NCBI GenBank assembly: GCA_003427395.1
Contig: BFEA01000202.1
Location: 241,588-286,950, forward strand
DNA: 45,363 nt
Source of the DNA: Chara braunii
Lineage: Eukaryota > Streptophyta > Charophyceae > Charales > Characeae
Direction: 5' to 3'
The position numbers were made by a program, and so were the translations under genes. The notes beneath the pieces were generated by a model. The model worked only from the letters and a program-made list of their open reading frames with translations, ran no database searches and was not told the DNA's origin. Positions 10,142 through 20,399 of this stretch are shown here, piece by piece; positions within the stretch are counted from its first letter, which is position 1, and each line of letters begins with the position of its first letter.

Positions 10142-12907
10142 ATGGCCGACGGCGTGTCACAAGCCGCCGAGGCGGCGACGACCTCGGCATCGGGCTCCAC
10201 ACCCGTGCCGATGGACCAGGGTGACCAGCCCCAGGGGGACCTGCACACCCTCATCACCTCCCTCCTTGCGCCCTTACAGGCGCAAATGGCGACTCCGACT
10301 CTCGCCCCTTGTTGTTTTAATGGATCGAAACTCGACATCCTGTTTGAAAGCGGTAACTCATCCAAACATGGGCTGTGGTGCAGCCGCCAAGAGGCAAGAG
10401 CAGCGTGTGAAAAATTTGAAAGAAGGCTCCTGCTTTTTTTTTTCAGGAGGACCTCGACTTTTTTTTTTTTTTAGGCAGGCCGGCGGCGGGACTTCACGCT
10501 TCTTACGTGTACCTTCGACTTTTTTAGACGGGTGGACATTTCGTGCAGGGATTGGGGGGGGGTGGGGGTCCTCATGGGTTGTCCTGGGTCTGTGGGTCGG
10601 GTGACCCAGGCCTAGCACTCACCCACCCGTCACCCACCCACTCGGGTGACCCAGGCCTAATGTTGACCCACCTGTCACCCACCCAGGCTACCTGGCCTTG
10701 ACCCGCCCTCATCCCACCCAGGTCACCTTATCAAGACCCGCACCTGACCCAATGTCCTCGTGGGTGGGGTGGGTGCAGGTGGGTGCGGGTCTGGGTACCC
10801 GGTGCTCATCTCTGGCAACTCTTGCCGCTGGCCTGCGGCAACTCCAAGACGCTGGTCGTCCTTCCTCTCCCCACTCTCTTTCTCGTCCTGGCTCCTTGTC
10901 CGGGTCCCCCGTCCTCCGACATGGTGGCCACGGCGGAGCTTCCTCCTCTGCCGCCCCGGACCCTACCATCCTGGTGACCGTCCACGCTCCTAGCACGACG
11001 GCCGCCCCGGGCCAGGCCCTCCCTCAGTCTACGGGCGCACCCACCCAGATTTTGATCACTACGGCCACGGGACCACAACCCGCTACTATGGTCTCAGTTT
11101 TTCCGGGTGCCCCGCTTCTCCCTCCCCTTCGCACGACCACAGCGCCACCTGACTCTCCCCCTATGGGATGCCCCACGCTGCTCGTGCGTCCACTCCCCCC
11201 ACTCTTCCTCTTGCCACTCCTCGCTCGATCTACGTCCAACGTCTCGAGGACGAGCTTGCCCAGACCCGGGCCGACCTCGCCCTCTTACGCCTTCAACCAC
11301 CCCCACCCTTACAGGTGGCCGCGCCTTCGGGCGCACCCCCTCCTTCCTCTACTCTTCCTTCCATGCAGGCTCGCTTTCCTCGCCCTGCACCCTGTCCAGC
11401 CCCATCCTACCTTCTTCCTATTCCCTCGGTTGCTGCGACCTCTTCTACCACAGCTCCCTCGCAGCCTGCCACTGTTGCCCCCGTCGCTCCCCCATGCGGC
11501 CCAGGCGTACAGTCAGCTGCGCCCCTTTCTCCAAGACCTGCGCCGACTTACTCAGCCGTGGCACAGGCCTCTGCTCCTCGATCCCCTCGCCGCCAAAACG
11601 GTGGCGCACCACTCGTCCGCTTGACGGACATTGCCTTGTATGACGGTACAGGCATACGCGTGTCTTGGTGGCTACAGTTTGCCACCCGTACCCTCCAGCT
11701 CATGGGCGCCCCACCCGACACGTGGGTGGGTCACCTCTCCACGCGCCTGCGTGGCGGTCCTTTCGACGCTTGGGAGGATTTCTACGCTTACTCCCTTCAT
11801 GCGGGTCGAACTCCGACCTTCATGGATTTCCAGGCGTTCCTCGAGGATCGCTTCGGAGCCCGACATGACGTGACTGACGCCTTTGAGCGTCTCGTCACTA
11901 CACGCTGGTCCGCCTCTGGCGGCGCTGCCGACCTGGGTCGCCACATCCAGGTCTTTCAGGACGCCCGCCTGATTTGTGACGTGGCGTTCCTCCCCGAGGC
12001 TGCCCTTATCGATCGTTTCTTGCCCAGCCTTCCGCTCGAGTACCGCTCTGAGTTATGGCGGTACGATTTCACATCGGCCCCGCAAGCCTACAAGGCCGCC
12101 AGGGACCATCAACAGATGCGGGCCCGTCTTCAACCCACTTCCTCCTCCCAGCCTCAGCGTGCTGGTTACGCCCCCTCCTCCTCTCACGACACTTCCCAGC
12201 GTCGTTCCCCTTTCCTCGGTCGCCCCCGCTGTTCCGCGCAACACTTCTCGCGCCGCTTCAGCACGCTCGAGTATGGTGAGCAGGACGTTGTTGTCCCGTT
12301 GTCGCCCGAGGGTGACCATAGCGACGACCTCGACCTTAGCGAGGCCGTCCACTACCACCTAGAGGACTCTAGTCTTCCTATGGCCGAGCGCCCTTAGCTC
12401 ATCCTCTCCGCCCTCTCTCGGGAACGCTGCCGCCCCGGTCACACTGGCGCATCGCCCCCCGAGGTCCCTCAGTAGGACCTCCCTCAGGGCTTTGTCCCTC
12501 CTCGCGGTGTCCTTTCCGCTGAGGAGCGCGCGGCCATTTTGGGTCGGCGTGGGTGTTTGCGATGCCGCCAGGACGGTCATACCTCCTCGCGGTGTCCGTA
12601 CACCACCGCCCTCGACCGCCACTACGCTGACCTTTCCTGCCAGCGTCGTGCTCAGTCTCCCCCCGGTGCCTCGCATCCCCGCGGCGCCTCCTAGCCACGG
12701 TGCATGGTACACCTGCGCCCTCCTCAATAGTCGGCTTCCCGACATCCCCGTCGTGGTTTGCCCCTCTTGCTAATGGCGTTGAGTTATCGCAGGACCTGAC
12801 AGAGTGTACTCAGCCCTCTGTCGCAGTACCGTCTGCACCTCCGCAGACCACCGTTCCCCCTTCTACCCCTTCGTGACTACCAACGCGTCGAGCCATTCGC
12901 TCAGCCC
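10142..12907 (+). pseudogene. gag: gag of the plus-strand Ty3/gypsy element
   Basis: The start ATGGCC at 10142 follows a C-rich leader. The N-terminus (MADGVSQAAEAATTSASGS) runs to about 10306, is interrupted by hAT-derived DNA, and resumes near 10815 with LRQLQDAGR. A frame change near 11162 leads into a Pro-rich linker and a short coiled coil (VQRLEDELAQTRADLALL). The capsid-like part runs from about 11620 to 12140 (ALYDGTGIRVSWWLQFATRTL; FMDFQAFLEDRFG). Two in-frame stops, TAG 12395-12397 and TAG 12473-12475, precede the zinc knuckle C-L-R-C-RQDG-H-TSSR-C at 12554-12597. After about 12680 the coding frame shifts by one and runs to the hAT insertion at 12908, with a further TGA at 12874-12876. 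Confidence 0.83.
10297..10814. mobile_element. Partial non-autonomous hAT copy inside gag
   Basis: About 500 bp match the right half of the complete hAT at 12908-14458, ending in the same terminus TGCTCATCTCTG (10803-10814). The left terminus lacks the CAGAGAT start, so the copy is left-truncated or rearranged. The gag frame is restored when the segment is removed. A weak 8-bp duplication GCGACTCC / GCAACTCT (10289-10296, 10815-10822; 6 of 8 match) is possible. ACTCTCGCC / ACTCTTGCC is an alternative, so the exact left end is uncertain. Confidence 0.7.
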
Positions 12908-13248
12908 CAGAGATAAGCATTTTTTTTTGGAAATGCCACTTCACCCAACCCACCAAAAAAAAAATTAGTACATGCAATCCTTTAAAAAAAAATAAAAAAA
13001 AGGTTTGAAGCTGATCCAACTCACCCAAGCATTTTTTTGAATTTTTCCGCGTACGCCCAACCCACACGCCACCCGTAAAAAAGGGTCACCCAAACCCACC
13101 TGCACCCACAAGAAAATCATTGTCCGGCCGCACCTGGGATGTAGTATCTTTTCACCCGCAGCCGACCATGCCCGCTATTGTCTATCCCTTCGAACATTTA
13201 CAGAGAATAGGACATTATGACGTGACATGACAAAATCAAACACGCTCT

Positions 13249-13369
13249 GAGAGAGAGAGAGAGAGAGAGGGGGAGAGAGAGAGAGAGAGAGCTCTGTCTC
13301 TCTCACAGGAATCGCCCACGTCTCTCTCTCTCTGTCTCTCTCACAGGAATCACCCACGTCACGACCTTG

Positions 13370-13422
<53 letters not shown>

Positions 13423-13505
13423 CTCGCTCTCTCTCTCTCTCTAGCATCCGATTTCACGCCTGAATCGGAGCGTGTTTGTGGAGAGATGCAAAAAAGTGGA
13501 GTCTG

Positions 13506-13558
<53 letters not shown>
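13249..13558. repeat. GA/CT microsatellites inside the hAT element
   Basis: (GA)n at about 13249-13291 and (CT)n at 13372-13441 and 13507-13558 are interleaved with a short direct repeat CTCTCACAGGAATC-CCCACGTC. Reading frames of Arg-Glu or Ser-Leu dipeptides in this region are artefacts of the microsatellites. Confidence 0.92.
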
Positions 13559-13560
<2 letters not shown>

Positions 13561-14153
13561 TGCTGCTCATTCGTAGCAGCGCTGTTGCTCCCCAAGTCGT
13601 CAGTACGTGGCTCCCCAGGCCGTCGATGGGTGGCTCGCGGCCTCGCTGTTGCTCCCCAGGCCGTCGGTGTGTTGCCCCCCTCCTCACCGCCCCCCCACCT
13701 CCTCCCTGCTGCTGAACCATGCACAAGTTGTGCCATCGCTGGATGACGGCGCCAAAATTCAAAGCGCTCCAAAAGTTCAAAAGTGGGGAGCGAACCTTGC
13801 CACTTGTTGTGCTTAGGTTCGCCCCCTGTTGTTTTAATGGGAGCGAAACTCAGCATCCCGTTTGAAAGTGGTAACTCATCCAAACGTGGGCCGTGGTGCA
13901 GCCGCCAAGAGGCAAGAGCAGCGTGCGAAAAATTTGAAAGAAGGTTCCTGGTTTTTTTTTTTCAGGAGGACCTCGACCTTTTTTTTTCCAGGTTGGCCGA
14001 CGGCGGGACTTGACATTTCGTGCGTGCACCTTCGACTTTTTTAGGCGGGTGGACATTTTGTGCAGGGATTGGGGGGGTTGGGGGGCGGAGGGGGTCCTCA
14101 TGGGTTGTCCTGGGTCTGTGGGTCGGGTGACCCAGGCCTAGCACTCACCCACC

Positions 14154-14363
14154 NNNNNNNNNNNNNNNNNNNNNNNNNNNNNNNNNNNNNNNNNNNNNNN
14201 NNNNNNNNNNNNNNNNNNNNNNNNNNNNNNNNNNNNNNNNNNNNNNNNNNNNNNNNNNNNNNNNNNNNNNNNNNNNNNNNNNNNNNNNNNNNNNNNNNNN
14301 NNNNNNNNNNNNNNNNNNNNNNNNNNNNNNNNNNNNNNNNNNNNNNNNNNNNNNNNNNNNNNN
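14154..14363. other. Assembly gap of 210 N inside the hAT element
   Basis: The gap replaces a CACCC-rich stretch. The sister copy in gag runs through the same place with only about 92 bp between the flanking words (10628-10719), made of GGTGACCCAGGCCTA and CACCCACC repeats. The 210-base length is therefore probably a placeholder. Confidence 0.9.
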
Positions 14364-14466
14364 AGGTCACCTTATCAAGACCCGCACCTGACCCAATGTC
14401 CTCGTGGGTGGGGTGGGTGCAGGTGGGTGCGGGTCTGGGTACCCGGTGCTCATCTCTGCTCAGCCC

Positions 14467-17400
14467 GTTGCAGGGAGCAGCTCGCTCCTCGCGAGAACGT
14501 CGTGTCCTCTCTTCTGGACTTGAGCATGCTCCAGGCTCGTGAGGAACAACTCACCCTCCATGTCGCTGCACTGCGTCGCCTTCTCACCATCCTCTCTGAC
14601 GCTGATCACACCCTCCCGATCATCCCCGTACGACTGGGGACCTCCACGAGGGTGTACTCAGCGCTGTGGGATTCCGGTTCTCAAGGCGACTTCATTCACC
14701 CACGTGTGGTGAAAGAAGCCCGCTTACCCACGACAGGGTCTCCGATTCGCATCTCTGTCACCCTAGGGGATGACAAGACCCAACGCTTTTTCGATCAGAC
14801 GGTCACCGACCTCCCTTTCTTCCTCACTCTCGAGCCGACCGATCGTCCTCCGGCGTCTCGTCGCTACCGCTCCTCCACACATTTCGATGTGATGGAGATG
14901 GGGTACGACTTTATTCCCGGTACTCCGTGGTCTCGTCGGTTCCGCAGCACCGAGGCCGATTGGGCGGCCAACACTCTCGTTCTCAAAACGAAGTGTGGAC
15001 AGACGTATCACGTACCTTTCATAGGTACCACGATGACACCACGCCCCGATCCTCCTCCCCCGGAGCCTTCCGTGCCCACACCATCTCCTTCTATCACTGT
15101 TACCTCGCCTCAGCAGTTTGCTCACTTCATCCGACAGGACGACGTCACCTTCCTTATGGTGAACGTTACGGATCTCTTACACTATGATCCACCCTGTCCC
15201 GACGCCGAGCTCATCCCTTTGGAGCCAGATGCTCCTTCTATCTCCATGGCTCCCATCTCTACTTCCCACTCTCCGTCGTCCGTCGAGTCCACCCTGCCGT
15301 CGCGAGCTGACGCTGACGCTGAGGAACTCGCATGATATACGACTGACCTGGAGCCCGCAGTTCGTGACCTCATTCGAGAGTACCATGACATTTTCCCATC
15401 GTCGTTCTCGTACGTCGACATCCCATCGATGCGCGACGTCGAACACTCCATCCAGCTTGTGCCTGACTATCGTGTTCACCACTAGGCACCCTATCGACTC
15501 TCGATCCCCGAGGCCACCGAACTCAAGCGTCAGCTTGAGGAGCTCCTGAGATTGGGTTTCATTAAACCCAGCAACTCCCCGTGGGGTGCACCCGTCCTCT
15601 TTGCTCGCAAAGCGGATGGAACTCTCCGTCTCTGCATCGACTATCGCGGTCTCAACCGCTACACGGTTAAGAACAGTTACCTCATGCCTCGTTCCGACGA
15701 CTTGTTCGACCGCCTAGCAGGCAACCGCTTCTTTACGAAGATTGATCTTCGTAGCGGTTACCATCAGATCCGCGTCGCTGCAGAGGACCAGCCGAAGACA
15801 GCGTTCCGATCGCGCTTCGGCCACTACGAGTTTACGGTGATGCCATTCGGCCTCACCAACGCACCTGCTACCTTCCGGAGGGCGATGAACGACATCTTCA
15901 GGGACATCCTGGACCAGTAAGTTCTCGCCTACCTCGACGATATCTTAGTCTACAGTCGTACCCTTGAGGAGCACCTCAGACACCTCCACGACGTCCTTGA
16001 CCGCTTGCGCAGACACTGGCTTCTACGCCAAGTTGAGCAAGTGTTGCTTTGCCCAGCACAAAGTGGATTTCTTAGGACACTACGTGTTTGACCAGGGTCT
16101 CCACATGGACGATGCGAAGATCACTGCTATTGCGGAGTGACCCGTCCCCACATCCGCCAAGCAACTTCGCAACTTTCTAGACCTTGCCAACTACTATAGT
16201 AATTTCATCCAGGGATACGCTAGGTATTCCTACGTCCTTACCTCCACCCTCCTCCGGAAGAACCCACCCTGGGCTTGGACACCCCTCCACGAGGACGCCT
16301 TCCGCGTCCTCAAGAAGGCGGTGACATGTGCACCGGTTCTTCACCTACCAGATTTTGATCGCCCTTTTATCCTTACCACCGATGCGTCTGACTTTGCTGT
16401 AGGAGCAGTGCTTTCTCATATTTTCCCCTCCTCTCCTGATTCCTCTCAACCTTGTATCCCTCGATTCCCACCCCCTACCCCTACCATTGCCTCTCGCCTG
16501 ACGCCTACTCGTCCAGCTACTGAGGAGCCTTCTATTGACTATTCTCCTACCATCACCTCGGACGACACTGTCGAGTCTCGCTCAGGTGATTGTCCGATAA
16601 CCTTCTACTCCCGTCAGCTCCTGCCCACCGAGATAAACTACACCGCTGATGAACGTGAGGTTCTCGCAGCAGTTTATGCCGCTCGGCACTGGCGTCACTA
16701 CCTGCACGGGGCACCATTCACGGTGCGTATGGATAACTCTGTTGTCCAGGCTTTTCTGACAAAACCGAAGCTCACTCCTCGACAGGCTCGCTGGTGGCAC
16801 GACCTATCTGAGTTTAGTTTCACCACTGAGCACATCAAGGGTGAGATTAATCGGGTCGCGGATGCCTTATCCCGGCGCCCTGACCACGATCAGGAGCAAA
16901 TCCAACTCGCTTCCATCTCGGTCACCACCGTCCACCACTCGGTGATCGACGAGTTTCGCACTCAGTACCTCCACTGCCCCGACTATCGCGACATCCACGC
17001 GACCCTTCGGAGTGGCAAGACCGTCCCGAACTACTCTCTCGGGGACAACGGTCTTGTGTACTGGCACGGTTCACAGGGCACTAGAGAGCCCCGTATTTGC
17101 ATTCCCTCCACTGGACAGCTACGTGTCCGGGCAGTAGCAGAGTTCCATGACCAGGCAGCCGCCGGTGGTATGGGCTTCCACAAGACGTTGGCTCGTGTCA
17201 GCCGCCTGTACGTCTGGTCGAAGCGCAAGGACTTTGTGAAGGACTACGTCGCAGAGTGTCCCACCTGTCAGGAGGTGAACAGTGCGAACCACCTGCCTTA
17301 TGGTCTGCTCCAGCCTCTTCCTATCCCTGAGGGTCGTTGGCAGTCCATCTCGATGGACTTTTTCGGTCCTCTTTGTCCTCCGACCCCTCGCGGTCATGAT

Positions 17401-17524
17401 GCTATCCTGGTCATCGTCGACCGCTTCACGAAGCGTGCACGCTTTGTTCGGTGCCGCTATGCCATCAGTGCACGTGAGGTCGTCGACATCGTGTTTGACC
17501 GAGTCGTGCGTGACCACGGCTCTG
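14467..17524 (+). pseudogene. pol: pol of the plus-strand Ty3/gypsy element: protease, RT, RNase H, partial integrase
   Basis: Protease shows LWDSGSQGDF near 14665. RT shows [13 protein letters not shown] near 15733 and YLDD near 15930. RNase H starts with TTDASDFAVGAVL near 16375 and ends with the [11 protein letters not shown] hinge. The integrase zinc finger (H-x4 region near 17148, C-P-T-C at 17257) and first catalytic Asp (SMDFFGP, 17347) are present. The frame is cut by TGA 15333-15335, TAG 15483-15485, TAA 15918-15920, a one-base frameshift near 16010 and TGA 16138-16140. Homology stops after VVRDHG at 17519, before the second catalytic Asp, where foreign sequence begins. Pol would copy and integrate the element; this one is inactive. 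Confidence 0.9.
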
Positions 17525-17560
17525 AGCATCACGCGTCAGGCGGACTCGTCTCTACAACAC

Positions 17561-18593
17561 CTAACACCGCCCGCTTGCATCCATCACGTATCGACACAAG
17601 CTCCTCTTATAGATCATTAAATTCCCACGAAGATCAATGTTCTCAGCATTCAATACTGACACCTCCGAGTTCTTGTCCTCAAGCGCCTTCCGAAAACTGC
17701 TCAAATCAGCAACCTGCAGTTTAAGAGTCTGGACTTCGTCATTATTCTGCGCAGGTTGCCCGCCATGAATCTTGGCTTTCAGGTCATCAATCTTTTTTTG
17801 AAGACGTTGTTCTTCACTGCTTTGATCATGCACCTTTAACATAACTTCCTTCTCTTTTATCGGGGCCTCCTGATTTGGAGAAGATGAAGATGAAAGATTA
17901 TTACACTTCGATTTGAGTTCCTCAGCTCCTTCCTCAGCTTGCTAACTTCAGATTCCTCATCACCGGGAAGATCAACCTTCCTCCCTAGTGCAGATTCACA
18001 AACCACTTTCATGCTCGATCGTACAATATGCCCCAACCTTGCCTCTTGCAGCTCTCTTTCCTTCTCCTCACACCGGTTCATTTCTTCTACCTGCAATCTT
18101 TTTTTATCCTCTTCTAAAGAAACCAGCTCTGAAGCCTCCCGCTTGCGCTGCTGACGCTCTTCCGCCTGTTCCGCTAACAGACCATAGATCCTATTAAACC
18201 TATCATCATTATCCCGATCCCCGTATCCGCCATTCCAGTTTCGCGAATACCGTTGGTCGTTACTAGACCCAACATTACGGTAGTTACCAGTATTGTAGCC
18301 TCCATTCGACTGGCCATTACCTCCTACATAGCTCCTATTATGAGGAGCCTGGTAGGGAACAATTGCATTTGAAGTACCCGCTACCTGCGCCGGCATTGGA
18401 AGAAGCCCGCTGCCATCTGTCGAAGATGAAGATGATGCATCCCCAAACCTATCATGACGGATGTTGGATGCCATATCCGCTACATTCGATTGGTTTCGAA
18501 ATGGGCACTCACGGATGAAGTGAAGTAATTGACAGAAGTGACATAGAGGTCGCCGATACAACCTTGAGAGGACTAAGCACGTCCTCAAGTGTG
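17561..18593 (-). pseudogene. CCHC-like zinc knuckle plus coiled-coil protein
   Basis: On the minus strand a C-H-F-C-x3-H-x4-C motif near 18545 is followed by a low-complexity Asn/Gly/Tyr part and then a long charged coiled coil. Its helical part runs LLAEQAEERQQRKREASEL..., then KKRLQVEEMNRCEEKEREL. A frameshift near 17920 moves the frame; the C-terminal part (KVHDQSSEEQRLQKKIDDL...) ends at 17561. The spacing between the second Cys and the His is three, one shorter than a normal CCHC knuckle. A strong pyrimidine tract followed by TAG at 18596-18594 suggests an intron end, so upstream exons may exist; the hydrophobic frame through that tract is not believed. I remember similar proteins as abundant in Chara, probably gag-like or host RNA-binding. 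Function unknown. Confidence 0.6.
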
Positions 18594-18739
18594 CTACAAA
18601 ACACCGCGCAGGAAAGACGAGAAAAGAATAGGAGAAAGGAAAAAAAGACAGGAAAGAGAGAAGTGAAAAGAGAAGGAAAGAAAAAAAGGGGGATGACCAA
18701 AGTGTCACGTAACAGGAATAGGCTGTGAGCATAGTCACT

Positions 18740-19145
18740 CAACCGGGTTAAAATCCCGTAAGCTGTTTATGTGTATGTCGCAGTAAAGGACAAAAACTCC
18801 ATGCACACGACAAAGCCAAGTGTGATAGACACTCGAAGCCAATGAACATAAAAAGGGAGAGGAGATAGGAAGACGAAACAAGAAGACAGGGAAACAGGGG
18901 GAATGAGAAAGACGAAGTAGGAAAAGTACCCCGAGCTCATAAAATTCAAATGGCAAAAAAACATCACGCCATAACTTGAAGCATGCTGGCAGGAGTCCCG
19001 GCAACTGGTTCGGCCGGCTGCCAGAAACTGGCTCCCCTCAGGAGTTGCGCTTGGTGTGACGAAAAGAAAAGTAAGCCAAATATATACATGAAGCACTACG
19101 ACTACACAAGAGAGTGGGCAAAAAAAATAAAATAAAAAAATTTCA
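18740..19145. other. Gene-free A-rich spacer with a possible minus-strand TATA box
   Basis: No coding frame is convincing. On the minus strand TGTATATATTTGG (complement of about 19077-19089) could be a TATA box for the CCHC/coiled-coil unit to its left. The right end is A-rich (A/T runs at 19122-19140), the usual kind of target for the SINE that follows. Confidence 0.35.
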
Positions 19146-19587
19146 GCGGTCTAGCTCAGTTGGTAAGGCACGCAAGTGGAATTCATGAGGTCTTGGGTTC
19201 AATCCCCATTGGCCTCATGCACCTTCCTGGGCAAGCTTGGCGCCCGCCACCTAGAGATATGTCGTTGGTCCGCCCGAGTGGCATTGAGCAGAGACTGCTG
19301 ATGTTCATAGGGGGAGGGGACCAGAGGGGAGGCACAGTGACTGACCCATCGAAGAAGCTCGGTCCTGATGCTACCGGATGACCCCTGGCCGGTATCACCC
19401 ACCTGCTGTAGCAGGTATCGCACCTGCTGGTGGGTGCAGCTCCCGCATGTTCCCTCGTTGGAGGCTTGAGCACGAATGTGGCTGCTACGGGGTTCCCCGT
19501 CATACTATAATGACAATAAAAAAGGGCTGAAAGGCCGTCCTGTCCAGATTTGACAGGTAACTGAGCCTTATAAAAAAAAAAAAAAAA
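19146..19587 (+). mobile_element. tRNA-derived SINE with poly(A) tail
   Basis: The head reads like a tRNA gene, with A box TAGCTCAGTTGG (19152-19163) and B box GGGTTCAATCCCC (19195-19207), the internal RNA polymerase III promoter. The D-arm cannot pair properly and the cloverleaf is not intact, so it is not a working tRNA gene. A body of about 350 bp without a frame follows, ending in TTATAAA and a 16-base A run (19572-19587). The 440-bp size, polymerase III head and A tail fit a SINE moved by a partner LINE. No clean target duplication was found because the flank is A-rich. Confidence 0.75.
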
Positions 19588-19860
19588 CAGCCTAGAACAA
19601 GGTGGAACAGCCAAAAATAGGCCCAGTTGTTACCACCGTACCCAATATGTAAAAGCCAGTACCCAAGAGGCCCAGGCCCCGCCAACCCGATTGTTAAACA
19701 GGATCAGGGCTTTATCAAGGAAACTATCAGGAAAGTGCCGATGTCGCAACTCAAGTTTTAAACTGAAAAGAAAAACAGCTTCTGAACCCAGAAGTGTGCC
19801 CATAGCATACGCCCTATGTAGAAAGGAAAAAATCACTGCAATTTTCTGCTCTTTACTACA

Positions 19861-19998
19861 GAGGGGGGGTGTAGGGGGATATAGGGGTTGTATAGGGGGT
19901 ATTGGGGGGGGGTATGAGGGTGTTGGGAGGCGGTTTGGGGGTGTTGAGGAGATGTATGGGGGTATTGGGGGCGGGTATGGGGGTGTTGGTGGGGTTAT
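19861..19998 (+). repeat. G-rich minisatellite with G-quadruplex potential
   Basis: Irregular units of the type TGGGGGTATTGGGGG and GGGTGTTGGGAGGCGG repeat for about 140 bp, with many runs of four or more G. The opposite strand gives a Pro-rich frame that is a by-product of the repeat. Many G-runs with short loops could fold into G-quadruplexes. Confidence 0.75.
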
Positions 19999-20155
19999 TA
20001 GTGTGGTGGACCCACCAGTTGTGGTGCTCCGCCAGGGATAGAGATGGAGATGGAGGAAGAAGGGGAGCGAGATGGCACAACGCAGCTCCCACGCCAGAGT
20101 CCAACGCACGTACTCCAAACTGTGCGAATGCAGAATGATCCGAGAATAGACAACA

Positions 20156-20173
20156 GCTGGGGTATACCCCAGC
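20156..20173. repeat. 18-bp perfect palindrome
   Basis: GCTGGGGTATACCCCAGC reads the same on both strands. It is followed by GGACT repeats and a second small inverted repeat GGTACC-GAGAGA-GGTACC. No function is evident. The surrounding 19.6-20.4 kb contains no convincing gene. Confidence 0.8.
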
Positions 20174-20399
20174 GGACTGACTGGACTGGACTGGAATGGC
20201 TGGTACCGAGAGAGGTACCGGCCTGGACTGGACTGCCCCGAATACAACCCAGGCTTGTGAGAACAGGCCAAGGGGCTGGTCTCATAGGCCAACCAGAGGT
20301 CCGCCACATGGTCCTCGACCTGTGATGGATCGCCTAGATACACGCACGCTTCCGCCAAGAAGTGGAACTCTACCAAAGAAAAAGAAAACCTGAGTAGTT

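Larger units (their letters stand above)
12908..14458. mobile_element. Complete non-autonomous hAT transposon with 8-bp target duplication
   Basis: The element begins CAGAGATAAGCA (12908-12919) and ends TGCTCATCTCTG (14447-14458); the terminal inverted repeats match at 11 of 12 positions. It is flanked by an exact 8-bp duplication CTCAGCCC (12900-12907 and 14459-14466). An 8-bp duplication and termini of the form (C/T)A(A/G)NG are the hAT superfamily signature. Both ends carry ACCCACCTGCACCC in opposite orientation as subterminal repeats. Removing the insert plus one duplication rejoins one reading frame of the host gypsy element (...RRAIRSARCREQL...). It encodes no transposase and contains GA and CT microsatellites and a 210-N gap. 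Confidence 0.9.
10142..17524 (+). mobile_element. Plus-strand Ty3/gypsy element, 5' limit unknown, truncated in integrase
   Basis: Gag, protease, RT, RNase H and the first half of integrase are recognisable in order on the plus strand. The element is broken by frameshifts and stops, by a complete hAT insertion (12908-14458), by a partial hAT copy (about 10297-10814) and by loss of everything after the integrase words V-R-D-H-G at 17519. The codon style differs from the first element (GC-rich third positions), so it is a different family. No LTR pair was found. The missing C-terminus may be the opposite-strand fragment at 21414-22480. Confidence 0.85.

Noticed and set aside
10298-10826. 9-bp duplication ACTCTCGCC/ACTCTTGCC implying a Mutator-type insertion
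   Set aside because: The homologous hAT copy shares part of that string (TCGCCCC), so the left match is partly internal to the element; the right terminus is clearly hAT.
13359-13883. 174-codon frame rich in Arg-Glu
   Set aside because: It is a GA/CT microsatellite read in frame.
18600-18738. Hydrophobic N-terminus or signal peptide on the CCHC protein
   Set aside because: The stretch is a pyrimidine tract ending at a TAG splice-like site and is better read as intron.
19146-19220. tRNA gene
   Set aside because: A and B boxes are present, but the D-arm does not pair and the sequence continues into a body with a poly(A) tail, so it is a SINE head.
19630-20376. 248-codon minus-strand frame
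   Set aside because: Its middle is a Pro-rich translation of the G-rich minisatellite and the rest has no motif.
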